Counted from the stretch's first letter, positions 17,464 to 28,801 are shown. The stretch: 64,000 nt of DNA from Solirubrobacter soli DSM 22325 (GCF_000423665.1 NZ_AUIK01000016.1:1-64000), one strand, 5' to 3'. Notes: generated by a model not told the origin, from the sequence alone. Program-made: numbers and translations.

Positions 17464-17480
17464 CAGTTAGAGCTTATAAC
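17447..17480. promoter_or_regulatory. Tandem palindromic operator for the TetR regulator
   Basis: GTTAGAG-T-CTCTAAC at 17447-17461 is a perfect 7-bp inverted repeat; a second site GTTAGAG-C-TTATAAC at 17466-17480 keeps one perfect arm and 5 of 7 in the other. The sites are 19 bp apart start to start. The second overlaps TTATAA (17474-17479), a likely -10 for the reductase gene. Confidence 0.75.
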
Positions 17481-17494
17481 GCAGAGGGGATGAC

Positions 17495-18490
17495 ATGCAA
17501 GCACGAGAGATCGAACTGCCTGGGATCGGCGAGCCGGAGACGCTCCGGCTGCGGACCCGCGAGCTGGGTGAGCCAGGACCGGGGCAGGCCGTCGTGCGGG
17601 TCGAGGCGACGGGCGTCTCGTTCGCCGAGCAGCAGATGCGGCGCGGCAAGTACTACGACCAGCCGAACTTCCCGTTCGTGCCGGGCTACGACCTCGTCGG
17701 GGTGGATGAGGCCACGGGCGCGCGGGTGGCGGCGCTGACGAAGGTCGGCGGCTGGGCGGACCACGTGATCCTCGACCGCGCGGACCTCGTCCCGGTGCCG
17801 GAGGGTCTCGATCCCGAGGCGGTCGAGACCGTGATCGTCAACGGCGTCACGGCCTTCCGGATGCTGCACCGCAGCGCGAAGGTCAGGCGCGGGCAGACGA
17901 TCGTCGTGCTGGGCGCCGCCGGCGGCGTCGGCTCCGTGCTCGTGCAGCTCGCGCGACACGCGGGCATCCACGTGATCGGGACCGCGGGGCCGAAGCAGCA
18001 GGAGTGGCTGCGCGAACTCGGCGCGACGCCGATCGACCACCGCTCCGAGGACGTCCCGGCGCGCGTGCGCGCGCTGGCGCCGGAGGGCGTCGCGGCCGTC
18101 TTCGACCACGTCGGCGGGCCGGGCATCGCGGACTCGTGGCGGATGCTCGCGCGCGGCGGGACGCTCGTCTCCTACGGGACGCTGGCGACCAAGGACATCC
18201 CCGGAAACCCGCAGGTTCCGGTGCTCAAGCTGCTCGCGAAGCTGGCGGTTTGGCAGATGCTGCCAAACGGTCGCCGGGCGACGTTCTTCAACCTGTGGAA
18301 GGGCGCCCGCTTCCGGCGCGAGCGTTTCCGCGCGCAGTTGCGGGAGGACCTCGGCCGGGTGCTGGCGCTGCTGCAGGAGGGCGCGATCCGGCCGCAGATC
18401 GCCGCGCGCTTCGAGCTCGAGCAGGCCGCAGAGGCGCTCCGCTTCGCCGAGGCCGGTGGCAATGCGGGGAAGGTTTTGATCCTCCCCTGA
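17495..18490 (+). CDS. MDR-family NADPH:quinone oxidoreductase
   Basis: 331 residues. Medium-chain reductase without the structural zinc lobe: VEATGVSFAEQQMRRGKYY, FPFVPGYDLVG, and NADPH-binding GAAGGVGS at ~150. Likely reduces quinones or alpha,beta-unsaturated carbonyls. Ribosome site AGAGGGG (17483-17489). Controlled by the divergent TetR through the operator between them, suggesting induction by an electrophile or aromatic compound. Confidence 0.88.
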   Translation: MQAREIELPGIGEPETLRLRTRELGEPGPGQAVVRVEATGVSFAEQQMRRGKYYDQPNFPFVPGYDLVGVDEATGARVAALTKVGGWADHVILDRADLVPVPEGLDPEAVETVIVNGVTAFRMLHRSAKVRRGQTIVVLGAAGGVGSVLVQLARHAGIHVIGTAGPKQQEWLRELGATPIDHRSEDVPARVRALAPEGVAAVFDHVGGPGIADSWRMLARGGTLVSYGTLATKDIPGNPQVPVLKLLAKLAVWQMLPNGRRATFFNLWKGARFRRERFRAQLREDLGRVLALLQEGAIRPQIAARFELEQAAEALRFAEAGGNAGKVLILP

Positions 18491-20681
<2,191 letters not shown>

Positions 20682-20745
20682 GGAGCCTGGCAACCGGTTG
20701 CTTCGGAACAACTCGCAGGTTTCAGGCATCCCGGGGGTGGATCGG

Positions 20746-21507
20746 ATGAGCCATCGCAGACCTTTCATCGCCGGCAACTGGAAGATGAACGGCACGATCG
20801 CCGAGGCGGAGGAGCTCATCCAGGCGCTCCTCCCGCGGGTCGGTGCGGTCGAGGACGTCGACGTCGTCGTCGCGACCCCGTTCCTCGCGCTCCAGGCGGT
20901 CGTGGACTCCGCCCGCGGCTCCGCGGTCGCGGTCTACGCGCAGAACATGCACGAGAAGGACTCGGGCGCGTTCACGGGCGAGGTGTCGGCGCCGATGCTC
21001 GCCGAGGTCGACGTCCAGGGCGTGATCCTCGGGCACTCCGAGCGTCGCCAGTTCTTCGGCGAGACCGACAAGGCGCTGCAGCAGAAGGTCCCGCGTGCGC
21101 TCGAGGCGGGCCTGATCCCGATCCTCTGCGTCGGCGAGACCGAGGAGGAGCGCGAGCGCGGCGACACCGAGCGCAAGCTCCGCCACCAGGTCCAGGAAGG
21201 CCTCGAGAAGGTCCCGAAGGACCGGCTGCACGAGGTCGTCGTGGCCTACGAGCCGATCTGGGCGATCGGCACCGGCCTGACCGCGACGCCCGAGATGGCG
21301 CAGGACGCCTGCGGGTTCGTCCGCGCGCTCGTGCAGGGCTTCGACAAGGAGGCCGGGAACGCCGTGCGCATCCTCTACGGTGGCTCGATGAAGGCCGACA
21401 ACGCGCCGGAGCTGCTCTCCCAGCCCGACATCGACGGCGGCCTGATCGGCGGTGCTTCTTTGGACGCTGAGTCGTTCGCGGCAATTGTGGAGGCTGCACG
21501 CGCATGA
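20746..21507 (+). CDS. tpiA: Triosephosphate isomerase
   Basis: 253 residues from the ATG at 20746, with GGGGGTGG upstream; in-frame earlier starts would add residues not seen in the family. FIAGNWKMN, GHSERRQFFGE, catalytic Glu in AYEPIWAIGTG, and phosphate loop YGGSMKADN. Interconverts DHAP and glyceraldehyde-3-phosphate. Overlaps gpmI by ATGA. Confidence 0.97.
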   Translation: MSHRRPFIAGNWKMNGTIAEAEELIQALLPRVGAVEDVDVVVATPFLALQAVVDSARGSAVAVYAQNMHEKDSGAFTGEVSAPMLAEVDVQGVILGHSERRQFFGETDKALQQKVPRALEAGLIPILCVGETEEERERGDTERKLRHQVQEGLEKVPKDRLHEVVVAYEPIWAIGTGLTATPEMAQDACGFVRALVQGFDKEAGNAVRILYGGSMKADNAPELLSQPDIDGGLIGGASLDAESFAAIVEAARA

Positions 21508-22949
21508 GCGTTCCCGCGGTCACGCTGATCGTGCTCGACGGCTGGGGCATCGCTCCGGACGGGCCGGGCAACGCGGTGTCGCTGGCGAGCACGCCGGTGT
21601 TCGACGAGCTGTGGGCGAAGCACCCGCACACGCAGCTGATCGCGATGGGGCCGAGCGTCGGCCTGCCCGAGGGGCAGATGGGCAACTCGGAGGTCGGGCA
21701 CCTGAACTTGGGGGCCGGCGCGATCGTCCCCCAGGACCTGGCGCGGATCGACGCCGCGGTGCGGGACGGCTCGCTCGCGCAGAACGAGGTGCTGCGGGCG
21801 GCGATCGACGGTGCCGAGCGCGTGCACCTGATCGGGCTCGTCTCCGACGGCGGCGTGCACTCCTCCGATCGCCACCTGAAGGCGCTCGTCGAGCTGGTCG
21901 GCGACAAGGGGATCGTGCACGCGTTCACCGACGGCCGCGACACCTCGCCGACGGGCGGCGCCGGTTATCTCGCCGAGCTCGAGTCGTGGGGCGCGCGCGT
22001 CGGGTCCGTGATCGGCCGCTACTACGCGATGGATCGCGACAAGCGCTGGGAGCGGATCGAGAAGGCGATGGACCTGCTCGTCGAGGGCAAGGCCCCGTAT
22101 CACGCGGCCACCGCCGAGCAGGCCGCCCGCGACGCCTACGAGCGCGGCGAGACCGACGAGTTCATCGAGCCGACGCTGGTCGGCGAGGACGCGCGGATCC
22201 GCCCCGGCGACTCCGTGCTCGCCTTCAACTTCCGGCCCGACCGGATGCGCGAGATCACCGAGAAGCTCGCGCCGCTGGTCGCCCGCTACACGACCCTCGC
22301 CGAGTACGACGAGGACTGGACGTATCCGGTCGTGTTCCCGCCCAAGCGCCCGGCGCTGACGATCGCCGAGGTCATCGCGCGTCGCGGGCTGGGTCAGCTG
22401 CACGTCGCCGAGACCGAGAAGTACCCGCACGTGACGTACTTCTTCAACGGCGGCGAGGAGCACCCGTACGAGGGCGAGGTGCGCGAGCTCGTGCCGTCGC
22501 CGCGCGACGTCCCGACGTACGACCACAAGCCCGAGATGAGCGCGCGCGAGGCGACCGACGCCTTCGTGAAGCACTTCTCCGCCGAGCGGCCGGCGTTCAG
22601 CATCATCAACTTCGCCAACCCGGACATGGTCGGCCACACCGGTGTGATCCCGGCGGCGGTGAAAGCGGTCGAGACCGTCGACGAGTGCCTGGGCCGCGTC
22701 GTCGAGGCCGTGCACGCCGTCGGCGGCGCCTGCATCGTGACCGCCGACCACGGCAACTGCGATCACATGCTCAACGAGGACGGCTCGCCGAACACGGCGC
22801 ACTCGCTGAACCCGGTGCCGTTCATCGTCACCAACGGGGCCGAGTCGCTCGACGGCGAAGGCATTCTCGCCGACGTGGCGCCGACGGCGCTCGAGCTGCT
22901 CGGGATCGAGCAGCCGCCCGAGATGACCGGGCGCTCGCTGCTCGGTTGA
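21504..22949 (+). CDS. gpmI: 2,3-bisphosphoglycerate-independent phosphoglycerate mutase
   Basis: 481 residues, slightly shorter than the ~510 norm. LIVLDGWGIAPDGPGNAV, MGNSEVGHLNLGAGAIVPQD (phosphoserine site), SDGGVHSSDRHL, FNFRPDRMREI, ITADHGNCDHM-type metal site and HSLNPVPF. Alkaline-phosphatase-superfamily Mn enzyme converting 3- to 2-phosphoglycerate. Last gene of the glycolytic operon. Confidence 0.96.
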   Translation: MSVPAVTLIVLDGWGIAPDGPGNAVSLASTPVFDELWAKHPHTQLIAMGPSVGLPEGQMGNSEVGHLNLGAGAIVPQDLARIDAAVRDGSLAQNEVLRAAIDGAERVHLIGLVSDGGVHSSDRHLKALVELVGDKGIVHAFTDGRDTSPTGGAGYLAELESWGARVGSVIGRYYAMDRDKRWERIEKAMDLLVEGKAPYHAATAEQAARDAYERGETDEFIEPTLVGEDARIRPGDSVLAFNFRPDRMREITEKLAPLVARYTTLAEYDEDWTYPVVFPPKRPALTIAEVIARRGLGQLHVAETEKYPHVTYFFNGGEEHPYEGEVRELVPSPRDVPTYDHKPEMSAREATDAFVKHFSAERPAFSIINFANPDMVGHTGVIPAAVKAVETVDECLGRVVEAVHAVGGACIVTADHGNCDHMLNEDGSPNTAHSLNPVPFIVTNGAESLDGEGILADVAPTALELLGIEQPPEMTGRSLLG

Positions 22950-23029
22950 CGTCATGAAGATTTCCGCGCCGCCTGTCAGACGTCCGCGGAGAACGGGTAG
23001 GGCACGTCTGTTACGAGAGGGCGTGCGCC

Positions 23030-24406
23030 ATGAGCAGTATCGCCAAGGACTCCGTGAAGGAGGCCGAGAGCACCAAGAGTGAGCCACTGGTCGGGAAGGG
23101 CATGCTCGTGCTCTTCATCGCCCTCATCTCCTGCTTCACCGCGTGGGGCGTGGCGCAGGACCTGACGACCCCGATGGTCGCGGGGTTCAAGCGCATCTTC
23201 GACATGAGCACGTTGCAGGCGTCGCTCGTGCAGCTCGCGTACTTCGGCGCCTACTTCCTGCTCGCGCTGCCGGCGGCGTTCATCAACCAGCGCTTCGGCT
23301 ACAAGGCGGGCATCCTCACCGGGCTCGCGCTGGCCGCGCTCGGCGCGTTCCTGTTCTACCCGGCGAGCAAGATCATGACCTACGAGGCGTTCCTGGTCGC
23401 CCTGTTCGCGATGGCCGCGGGCTGTTCGATCCTCGAGACCTCGGCGAACCCGTACGTGATGTCGCTCGGGTCGCCGGCGACGGCGACGCGGCGCCTCAAT
23501 CTCGCCCAGGCGTTCAATCCGGTCGGGACGAACATCGGCGTGCTGCTCGCGTCGGCGTTGATCCTGCCCAAGCTCTCCGACCCGGTCGACGTCTCCTCGC
23601 TCACGCCGGCCCAGTTGCACACGATCCGCGCGGGCGAGCTCGGCGCGGTGATGGGCCCGTATCTCGGCCTGGCCTTCGTCTTGAGCCTGATCGCCGTCGC
23701 GATCGCCAGTCAGAAGGCGCCCAAGATCATCGAGGAGTTCCCGGACACCGGCACCCACGCGGGTGGCACCGGCAAGCTCTTCGGCGTGCTGTGGAGCAGG
23801 AAGCGCTACCGCTACGGCGTCGTCGCGCAGTTCTTCAACGTGGCGGCGCAGGTGTGCACGTGGACGTACCTGATCCAGTACGTCGAGCAGGCCCTCGGAG
23901 GGAGCCTGGAGAAGGGCGGCGCGTTCCTGCAGGCGAGCCTGCTCGTCTTCCTCTTCTCGCGGTTTCTGATGACGTGGGTGATCGGCCGCGTACGCGCCAC
24001 CATCGTGCTCGCGATGCTGGCGTTCCTCGCGGTCGGTCTGTGCGTGTTCGCCATGGCGAGCCCGAACCTGGCGGGCGTGCTCGCGGTGGTCGGCCTGTCG
24101 TTCTGCCTCTCCCTGATGTTCCCGACGATCTACGGCGTCGCCCTCGAAGGCCTTGGACCGGCGACGAAGTTCGGCGCGGCCGGCCTCGTGATGGCGATCG
24201 TGGGCGGCGCGATCATGCCGCTGGTGCAGGGCGCTCTCGTGGACGCCACGAGCGCGGCCATCTCGTTCATCGTGCCGGCGTTCTGCTTCGCCGTCGTCGG
24301 TCTGTACGCGCTCTACGACCTGCGCACCGACCCGAACGTGAGCGGCGGCGTCCCGGTCCCGGTGCCGCGCCCGGCGGCTCCCGCACCCGTGGGCGGCGCG
24401 GCATGA
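23030..24406 (+). CDS. FucP-like MFS sugar permease
   Basis: 458 residues, 12 membrane helices. Matches the FHS/FucP group: FIALISCFTAWGVAQDLTTPMV, QLAYFGAYFLLALPAAFINQRFGYKAGI, GCSILETSANPYV, RRLNLAQAFNPVG. Likely a proton-coupled symporter for fucose or a similar sugar. Ribosome site GAGAGGG. Its stop overlaps the start of a sugar-binding lipoprotein by ATGA, an odd pairing because MFS symporters do not use binding proteins. Confidence 0.88.
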   Translation: MSSIAKDSVKEAESTKSEPLVGKGMLVLFIALISCFTAWGVAQDLTTPMVAGFKRIFDMSTLQASLVQLAYFGAYFLLALPAAFINQRFGYKAGILTGLALAALGAFLFYPASKIMTYEAFLVALFAMAAGCSILETSANPYVMSLGSPATATRRLNLAQAFNPVGTNIGVLLASALILPKLSDPVDVSSLTPAQLHTIRAGELGAVMGPYLGLAFVLSLIAVAIASQKAPKIIEEFPDTGTHAGGTGKLFGVLWSRKRYRYGVVAQFFNVAAQVCTWTYLIQYVEQALGGSLEKGGAFLQASLLVFLFSRFLMTWVIGRVRATIVLAMLAFLAVGLCVFAMASPNLAGVLAVVGLSFCLSLMFPTIYGVALEGLGPATKFGAAGLVMAIVGGAIMPLVQGALVDATSAAISFIVPAFCFAVVGLYALYDLRTDPNVSGGVPVPVPRPAAPAPVGGAA

Positions 24407-25689
24407 CCGGCCGCCGCCGAGCGGCCGCGGCCGTGGCGGCGCTCGCCCTCGCGCTGACCGCCTGCGGTGATGACGCCCCGACCAGCGCCACGACGAGCAC
24501 GAAGCAGCTCGAGGTCGTGTCCTGGTGGACGTCCGGGTCCGAGGCGGCCGCGCTCGACACGCTCTTCACCGCGTTCCGTGACAGCGCTCCGGGGGTCGAC
24601 GCGATCAACGGCGCGGTTCCCGGCGGCGCGGGGTCCAACGCGATCGTGGCACTCGCCAAGCGACTTCAGAAGAGCGATCCGCCTGACGTCTGGCAGACGT
24701 TCGCCGGCAAGTCCGTCCAGGAGTACGCGCGGCGCGGCCAGGTCCGGAGTCTCGCGTCCGTGTTCAGCAGCGAGGAGCTGCCGGCGCGGATGCATCCGGC
24801 GATCCTCGCGTCCGTCAAGCGCAAGGGCCGGCCGTACGGCGTGCCGACCGGCGCGCATCGCAGCAACGTCCTGTGGTTCAACCGGCAGGCGCTCGAACGG
24901 GCGGGGGTCGCGCCCCCGGCGAACGGGTACACGCTCGCCGCCTTCCTCGCCGACCTGGCCAAGGTCAAGGCGTCCGGCGGGGTGCCGCTCTGCCTCGGTG
25001 GGCGTGACCCGTTCACCACGGTCGAGTTGTTCGAGAACACCTTGTTGAGCTCGATCGGCGTCGGGGGCTGGCGGGACATGGTCGATGACAAGCTCGACTG
25101 GCGCGGCAACCGGGTGCAGGCGGCGCTGCGCAGCTTCGGCACGATGCTCGGCTACGCCGATCCTCAGGCCGGCGGTCTGACCTGGGACCAGGCGACGAAG
25201 AAGCTCGCCGGCGGCGGCTGCGCGTTCGAGTCGATGAACGATTCCGCGTTCGGCGAGTTGATCGCGGCGGGGGCGAAGGAGGGCGAGACGTTCGGTGCGA
25301 CAGGGTTCCCCGGCACCGACAAGACCTTCCTCGCGGTCATCGACGTGTTCGTCGCGGCGACGAAGGCGAAGAACGCCAAGAACGCGCTCACGTTCCTCGG
25401 CGGGATCAGCGAGCCATCCACCCAACTCGCCTTCAACCAGGCCAAGGGCTCGATCCCCGTCGTTCGCGACGTCGACGTCGCGTCGCTTCCGGCCTACCAG
25501 CGCGCGTCGTCGGGGGCGTTGTGGAGCTCGCCGGTCCTGCTGTCGGTCGCTCACGGCGAGGCGATGAGCCCCGAGTTCCAGGAGGGCTTCTACGACGCGG
25601 TTTCCACGTATGTGCGAACCCGTGACACGGAGTCGTTCGCCGACGACCTCGAGGACGCCGTCACGAGGGACCGGATCCCGCAGCGCTGA
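24403..25689 (+). CDS. ABC-type sugar-binding lipoprotein without ABC permease genes
   Basis: 428 residues. Lipoprotein signal with lipobox LTAC (Cys ~22). Family 1 extracellular solute-binding protein: LEVVSWWTSGSEAAAL, NAIVALAKRLQKSDPPDVWQTF, YGVPTGAHRSNVLWFN, and C-terminal GALWSSPVLLSVAHGEAMSPEFQEGFYDAV. Usual partners are two MalF/MalG permeases and an ATPase; none is nearby. It is translationally coupled to the FucP-like permease, so it may feed that carrier, serve ABC parts elsewhere, or act as a sensor. Confidence 0.85.
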   Translation: MTGRRRAAAAVAALALALTACGDDAPTSATTSTKQLEVVSWWTSGSEAAALDTLFTAFRDSAPGVDAINGAVPGGAGSNAIVALAKRLQKSDPPDVWQTFAGKSVQEYARRGQVRSLASVFSSEELPARMHPAILASVKRKGRPYGVPTGAHRSNVLWFNRQALERAGVAPPANGYTLAAFLADLAKVKASGGVPLCLGGRDPFTTVELFENTLLSSIGVGGWRDMVDDKLDWRGNRVQAALRSFGTMLGYADPQAGGLTWDQATKKLAGGGCAFESMNDSAFGELIAAGAKEGETFGATGFPGTDKTFLAVIDVFVAATKAKNAKNALTFLGGISEPSTQLAFNQAKGSIPVVRDVDVASLPAYQRASSGALWSSPVLLSVAHGEAMSPEFQEGFYDAVSTYVRTRDTESFADDLEDAVTRDRIPQR

Positions 25690-25708
25690 AGGCCCTTTTC
25701 GGGTCCTG

Positions 25709-25737
25709 TTGTTCGCGCAACTACCAGCCGCTAATAT
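25709..25737 (+). promoter_or_regulatory. Promoter for MarR gene, leaderless
   Basis: TTGTTC (25709-25714), 17-nt spacer, TAATAT (25732-25737). Transcription starting ~7 nt downstream would begin at or next to the ATG at 25745, so the mRNA is probably leaderless. Confidence 0.6.
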
Positions 25738-25744
25738 GAGCGGC

Positions 25745-26218
25745 ATGGCAACGCCCGATACCACTGTGAACCTCACGGCCGAGGAGCTCGCCGCGTGGCG
25801 AGGCCTGCTGCGCGTGCACACAGCCCTGGTCAAGGCGCTCGACGCGGAGCTCGCCGCCGCGCACGATCTTCCGCTGTCCTCGTATGAGGTCCTGATCACG
25901 CTCGAGTCCGCTCCCGGGCGCAAGCGCCGGATGGCCGAGCTGGCCGACTCCGTGCTGCTCTCGCGCTCGGGCATGACGCGGCTCGTCGACCGGCTCGCCA
26001 AGGAAGAGCTGCTCGAGCGCGACCTCTGCACCGACGACGGCCGCGGCTGCTACGCGGTGCTGACCGAGAAGGGCGCCGAGCTGCTCGCGACCGCGCGGCC
26101 GACGCACCTCGACGGGGTCCGCGAGCGGTTCCTCCGGCACTTCTCGCAGGACGAGCTCGTGATGCTCGCGGGCATGTGGGAACGCGTCCTCCCGGGCGCC
26201 GCCGCCACGCCTGAATGA
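25745..26218 (+). CDS. MarR-family regulator
   Basis: 157 residues. Winged helix: LPLSSYEVLITLESAPGRKRRMAELADSVLLSRSGMTRLVDRLAKEELLERDLCTDDGRGCYAVLTEKG. Start chosen at the second ATG because of the promoter geometry; ATG at 25736 overlaps the -10 box. Its targets are not obvious; it sits between the sugar-uptake pair and the cell-envelope glycosylation genes. Confidence 0.88.
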   Translation: MATPDTTVNLTAEELAAWRGLLRVHTALVKALDAELAAAHDLPLSSYEVLITLESAPGRKRRMAELADSVLLSRSGMTRLVDRLAKEELLERDLCTDDGRGCYAVLTEKGAELLATARPTHLDGVRERFLRHFSQDELVMLAGMWERVLPGAAATPE

Positions 26219-26265
26219 GCTGACGCTCATCAAGGTTGCCGCGCGATTGCCCGATGTGAAAGGGC

Positions 26266-27378
26266 GTGAGCGCCTTTGACGTCCTGGTGGTGGGTGCCGG
26301 CTTCGCCGGCGCCGTGATGGCCGAGCGCAGCGCCGCGCGCGGCCTGCGCGTCCTGGTGATCGACCGCCGCTCCCACATCGCGGGCAACGCCTACGACGAG
26401 CGCGACGAGCACGGCGTGCTGATCCACCGCTACGGGCCGCACATCTTCCACACGAACGCCGAGAAGGTCTTCGACTACCTGTCCCGGTTCACCGACTGGC
26501 GGCCGTACGAGCACCGCGTGCTGGCGGACGTCGAGGGGCGGCACGTGCCGATGCCGATCAACCGCTCGACGCTGAACGCGCTCTACGGGGCGGGATTGCG
26601 CGACGAGGCTTCCGCGCAGGCGTTCCTCGACGCGCGGGCGGAGCCGCGGGCGCGGGTGGAGACCTCCGAGGACGCGGTCGTGGCGAAGGTGGGACGCGAG
26701 CTCTACGAGACGCTGTTCCGCGGGTACACGCGCAAGCAGTGGGGGCTCGACCCGTCGCAGCTGCACGCGCAGGTCTGCGCGCGGATCCCGGTGCGGGTCA
26801 ACGACGACGACCGCTACTTCGGCGACACCTTCCAGTACATGCCGGCCGACGGCTACACGGCGCTCTTCGAGCGGCTGCTCGACCACCCGCGGATCGAGGT
26901 GCGCTGCGGGGTGGAGTTCGCTTCCGTGGACGACTCGTACGACCACCTGGTCTGGACCGGGCCGATCGACGAGTACTTCGGGCACTGCTTCGGCGCGCTG
27001 CCCTACCGGTCGCTGCGGTTCGAGACGGCGTCTCACGACACGCCGGGCGGAGCGCTCGTGCAGCCGGTCGCGGTGATCAACCATCCCGCCGAGTCGGTGC
27101 CGTACACGCGGGTCACCGAGTACCGGCACCTGACCGGCCAGGTCGCGGACGTCTCGACGCTGCACTACGAGTACCCGAGCGCGGTCGGCGATCCCTACTA
27201 CCCGGTGCCGCGGCCCGAGAACCGGGCGCTCTACAACCGGTATGCCGCGTTGGCGGCTCGCGAGAAGGGCATCACGTTCGTGGGGCGTCTGGCGCGCTAC
27301 CAGTACCTGAACATGGACCAGGTCGTGGCGCAGGCGCTGGCCGCCTCGGCGGCCTTGTCGAGCCTCACGCGTGTGTGA
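26266..27378 (+). CDS. glf: UDP-galactopyranose mutase
   Basis: 370 residues. FAD-binding DVLVVGAGFAGAVMAERSA, RRSHIAGNAYDE, GPHIFHTN, RPYEHRV, YTRKQWG, and C-terminal GRLARYQYLNMDQVV. Converts UDP-galactopyranose to UDP-galactofuranose for cell-surface glycans. GTG start with AAAGGG before it. Last 8 nt overlap the glycosyltransferase start, so both likely serve one surface polysaccharide. Confidence 0.95.
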   Translation: MSAFDVLVVGAGFAGAVMAERSAARGLRVLVIDRRSHIAGNAYDERDEHGVLIHRYGPHIFHTNAEKVFDYLSRFTDWRPYEHRVLADVEGRHVPMPINRSTLNALYGAGLRDEASAQAFLDARAEPRARVETSEDAVVAKVGRELYETLFRGYTRKQWGLDPSQLHAQVCARIPVRVNDDDRYFGDTFQYMPADGYTALFERLLDHPRIEVRCGVEFASVDDSYDHLVWTGPIDEYFGHCFGALPYRSLRFETASHDTPGGALVQPVAVINHPAESVPYTRVTEYRHLTGQVADVSTLHYEYPSAVGDPYYPVPRPENRALYNRYAALAAREKGITFVGRLARYQYLNMDQVVAQALAASAALSSLTRV

Positions 27379-28801
27379 GCCGTTCGTCAGCGCCTTGATG
27401 GCGGCCTACAACGCCGAGGCGTTCGTGGGCGAGGCGCTGGAGAGCGCGCTGGCGCAGGACTGGCCCGCGGATCGGCTCGAGGTCGTCGTCTGCGATGACG
27501 GGTCGACCGACGGGACGGCCGCTGTGGTGCGGGGCTATGAGACGCGCTTTCCGGGGCGGGTGCGGCTGATCCGGCAGGCCAACGGTGGGCCGTGCGCGGC
27601 GGTCAACACGGCGCTGGCGGCCGCGCGGGGCGAATGGCTCGGGCTGCTGGATGCCGACGACGCGTGGCCGGTCGACAAGCTGCGGGTGCAGGGTGCCGTG
27701 TTGGCGTCGCGGCCGTCCGTCGGGCTCGTCTACGGCGACATGCGCGTGGTCGACGCGGCCGGCGACGTGATCCAGGAGTCCTGGCTCGCCGACGAGCCGG
27801 TGATCCCCCGCGGGCCGAGCGCGGTCGGCGAGCTGCTCGCCGGCAACGTGGCCACGGCGTCGTCGCTGCTGATGCGCCGCTCCGTCGTGTCGCCGATCCC
27901 GGCCGAGATCCCCTACACCGACTGGTGGTTCGCCGCCCGCGCCGCGCTCCTCGGCGAGATCGAGTACGTGGCCGAGCCGCGAACGCTGTACCGCTTCCAC
28001 GGCGGCAACATCACGCTGGGCGTCGAGGGCGCCGCGAAGGTCCGCGAGCTGCGCAAGGCGCTCACGTTCGTCCGCTGGTTCCTGCGCCGGATGCCCGCGG
28101 GCGCGGCGTCGCCCCGCGGTCTGGCGACGGCCTGGTCGTACTTCGAGCACTGCGAACGCGAGCTGGCCGCGGTTGACGAGAACCCGTGGGACGCCGCGGC
28201 GGAGACGCCGGGTGAGCCGGTTTCGTCTGGCGAGGCCAGACGAAACCGGCGCACCTCGAGTGGCGTCCCCGCGGGCGGCGAGGTCGCGCCCCTTGCGGGC
28301 GACGCGGCCACGCCCCTCGCCGGCGCCCGGCGCGGCGTCGTGGCGGCGGGCGGCGCGCCCCTTGCGAGCGACGCGGCGCGGCTCGCCGCGCTCGTGCGGG
28401 CCGCCGCCGGCGACCCCTCGTCGCGCGCCGCACGCGACGACCTCGCCGTGGCGCTCGCCGCCGCGTTGCCGGCCGAGGCCGCCGCGTTGGCCGGCGCGGG
28501 GCCGAAGGTCGCGGTCGCGTACGCCGGCGAGCTCGTCGCCGACCCCGCGCTCCTCGCGGCGTGGGCGCGGGAGTTGCGGGGCGTGCCCGGCGTCACGCTC
28601 GCGGTCGTCACGCCGCCGGAGGCGACGGATGCGCTCGCCGCCGCGGCGGCTGCGCTGCCCGACGAGCTCGACGTCGTCGCGGTCGGCGCGGTCGACCGCG
28701 ACGTCGTCAGCGCGATCGTCAGCGAGCGGCCGCGCGTCGAGCCGCCGGCGCCGTGGTTCGGCGCCGACGCGCTGGCGCGGCTCGCTGCCGCCTGGGCCTG
28801 A
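27371..28801 (+). CDS. GT2-family glycosyltransferase with low-complexity C-terminal extension
   Basis: 476 residues, GTG start inside glf. GT-A domain at 1-240: SALMAAYNAEAFVGEALESALAQ, VCDDGSTDGT, LLDADDAW (DxD) and EIPYTDWWFAARAALLG. After residue ~270 comes an Ala/Gly-rich region (~280-345) with internal repeats and a DNA hairpin, then ~120 residues of possible Rossmann-like fold. Probably adds a sugar, perhaps galactofuranose given glf, to an envelope glycan; acceptor unknown. Ends in a strong hairpin. Confidence 0.85.
   Translation: MCEPFVSALMAAYNAEAFVGEALESALAQDWPADRLEVVVCDDGSTDGTAAVVRGYETRFPGRVRLIRQANGGPCAAVNTALAAARGEWLGLLDADDAWPVDKLRVQGAVLASRPSVGLVYGDMRVVDAAGDVIQESWLADEPVIPRGPSAVGELLAGNVATASSLLMRRSVVSPIPAEIPYTDWWFAARAALLGEIEYVAEPRTLYRFHGGNITLGVEGAAKVRELRKALTFVRWFLRRMPAGAASPRGLATAWSYFEHCERELAAVDENPWDAAAETPGEPVSSGEARRNRRTSSGVPAGGEVAPLAGDAATPLAGARRGVVAAGGAPLASDAARLAALVRAAAGDPSSRAARDDLAVALAAALPAEAAALAGAGPKVAVAYAGELVADPALLAAWARELRGVPGVTLAVVTPPEATDALAAAAAALPDELDVVAVGAVDRDVVSAIVSERPRVEPPAPWFGADALARLAAAWA
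28216..28250. repeat. 16-bp perfect hairpin inside the glycosyltransferase gene
   Basis: GCCGGTTTCGTCTGGC (28216-28231) and its complement (28235-28250) with a 3-nt loop GAG. It lies within coding sequence, in the low-complexity segment, and looks like an inserted palindromic unit. Confidence 0.8.
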
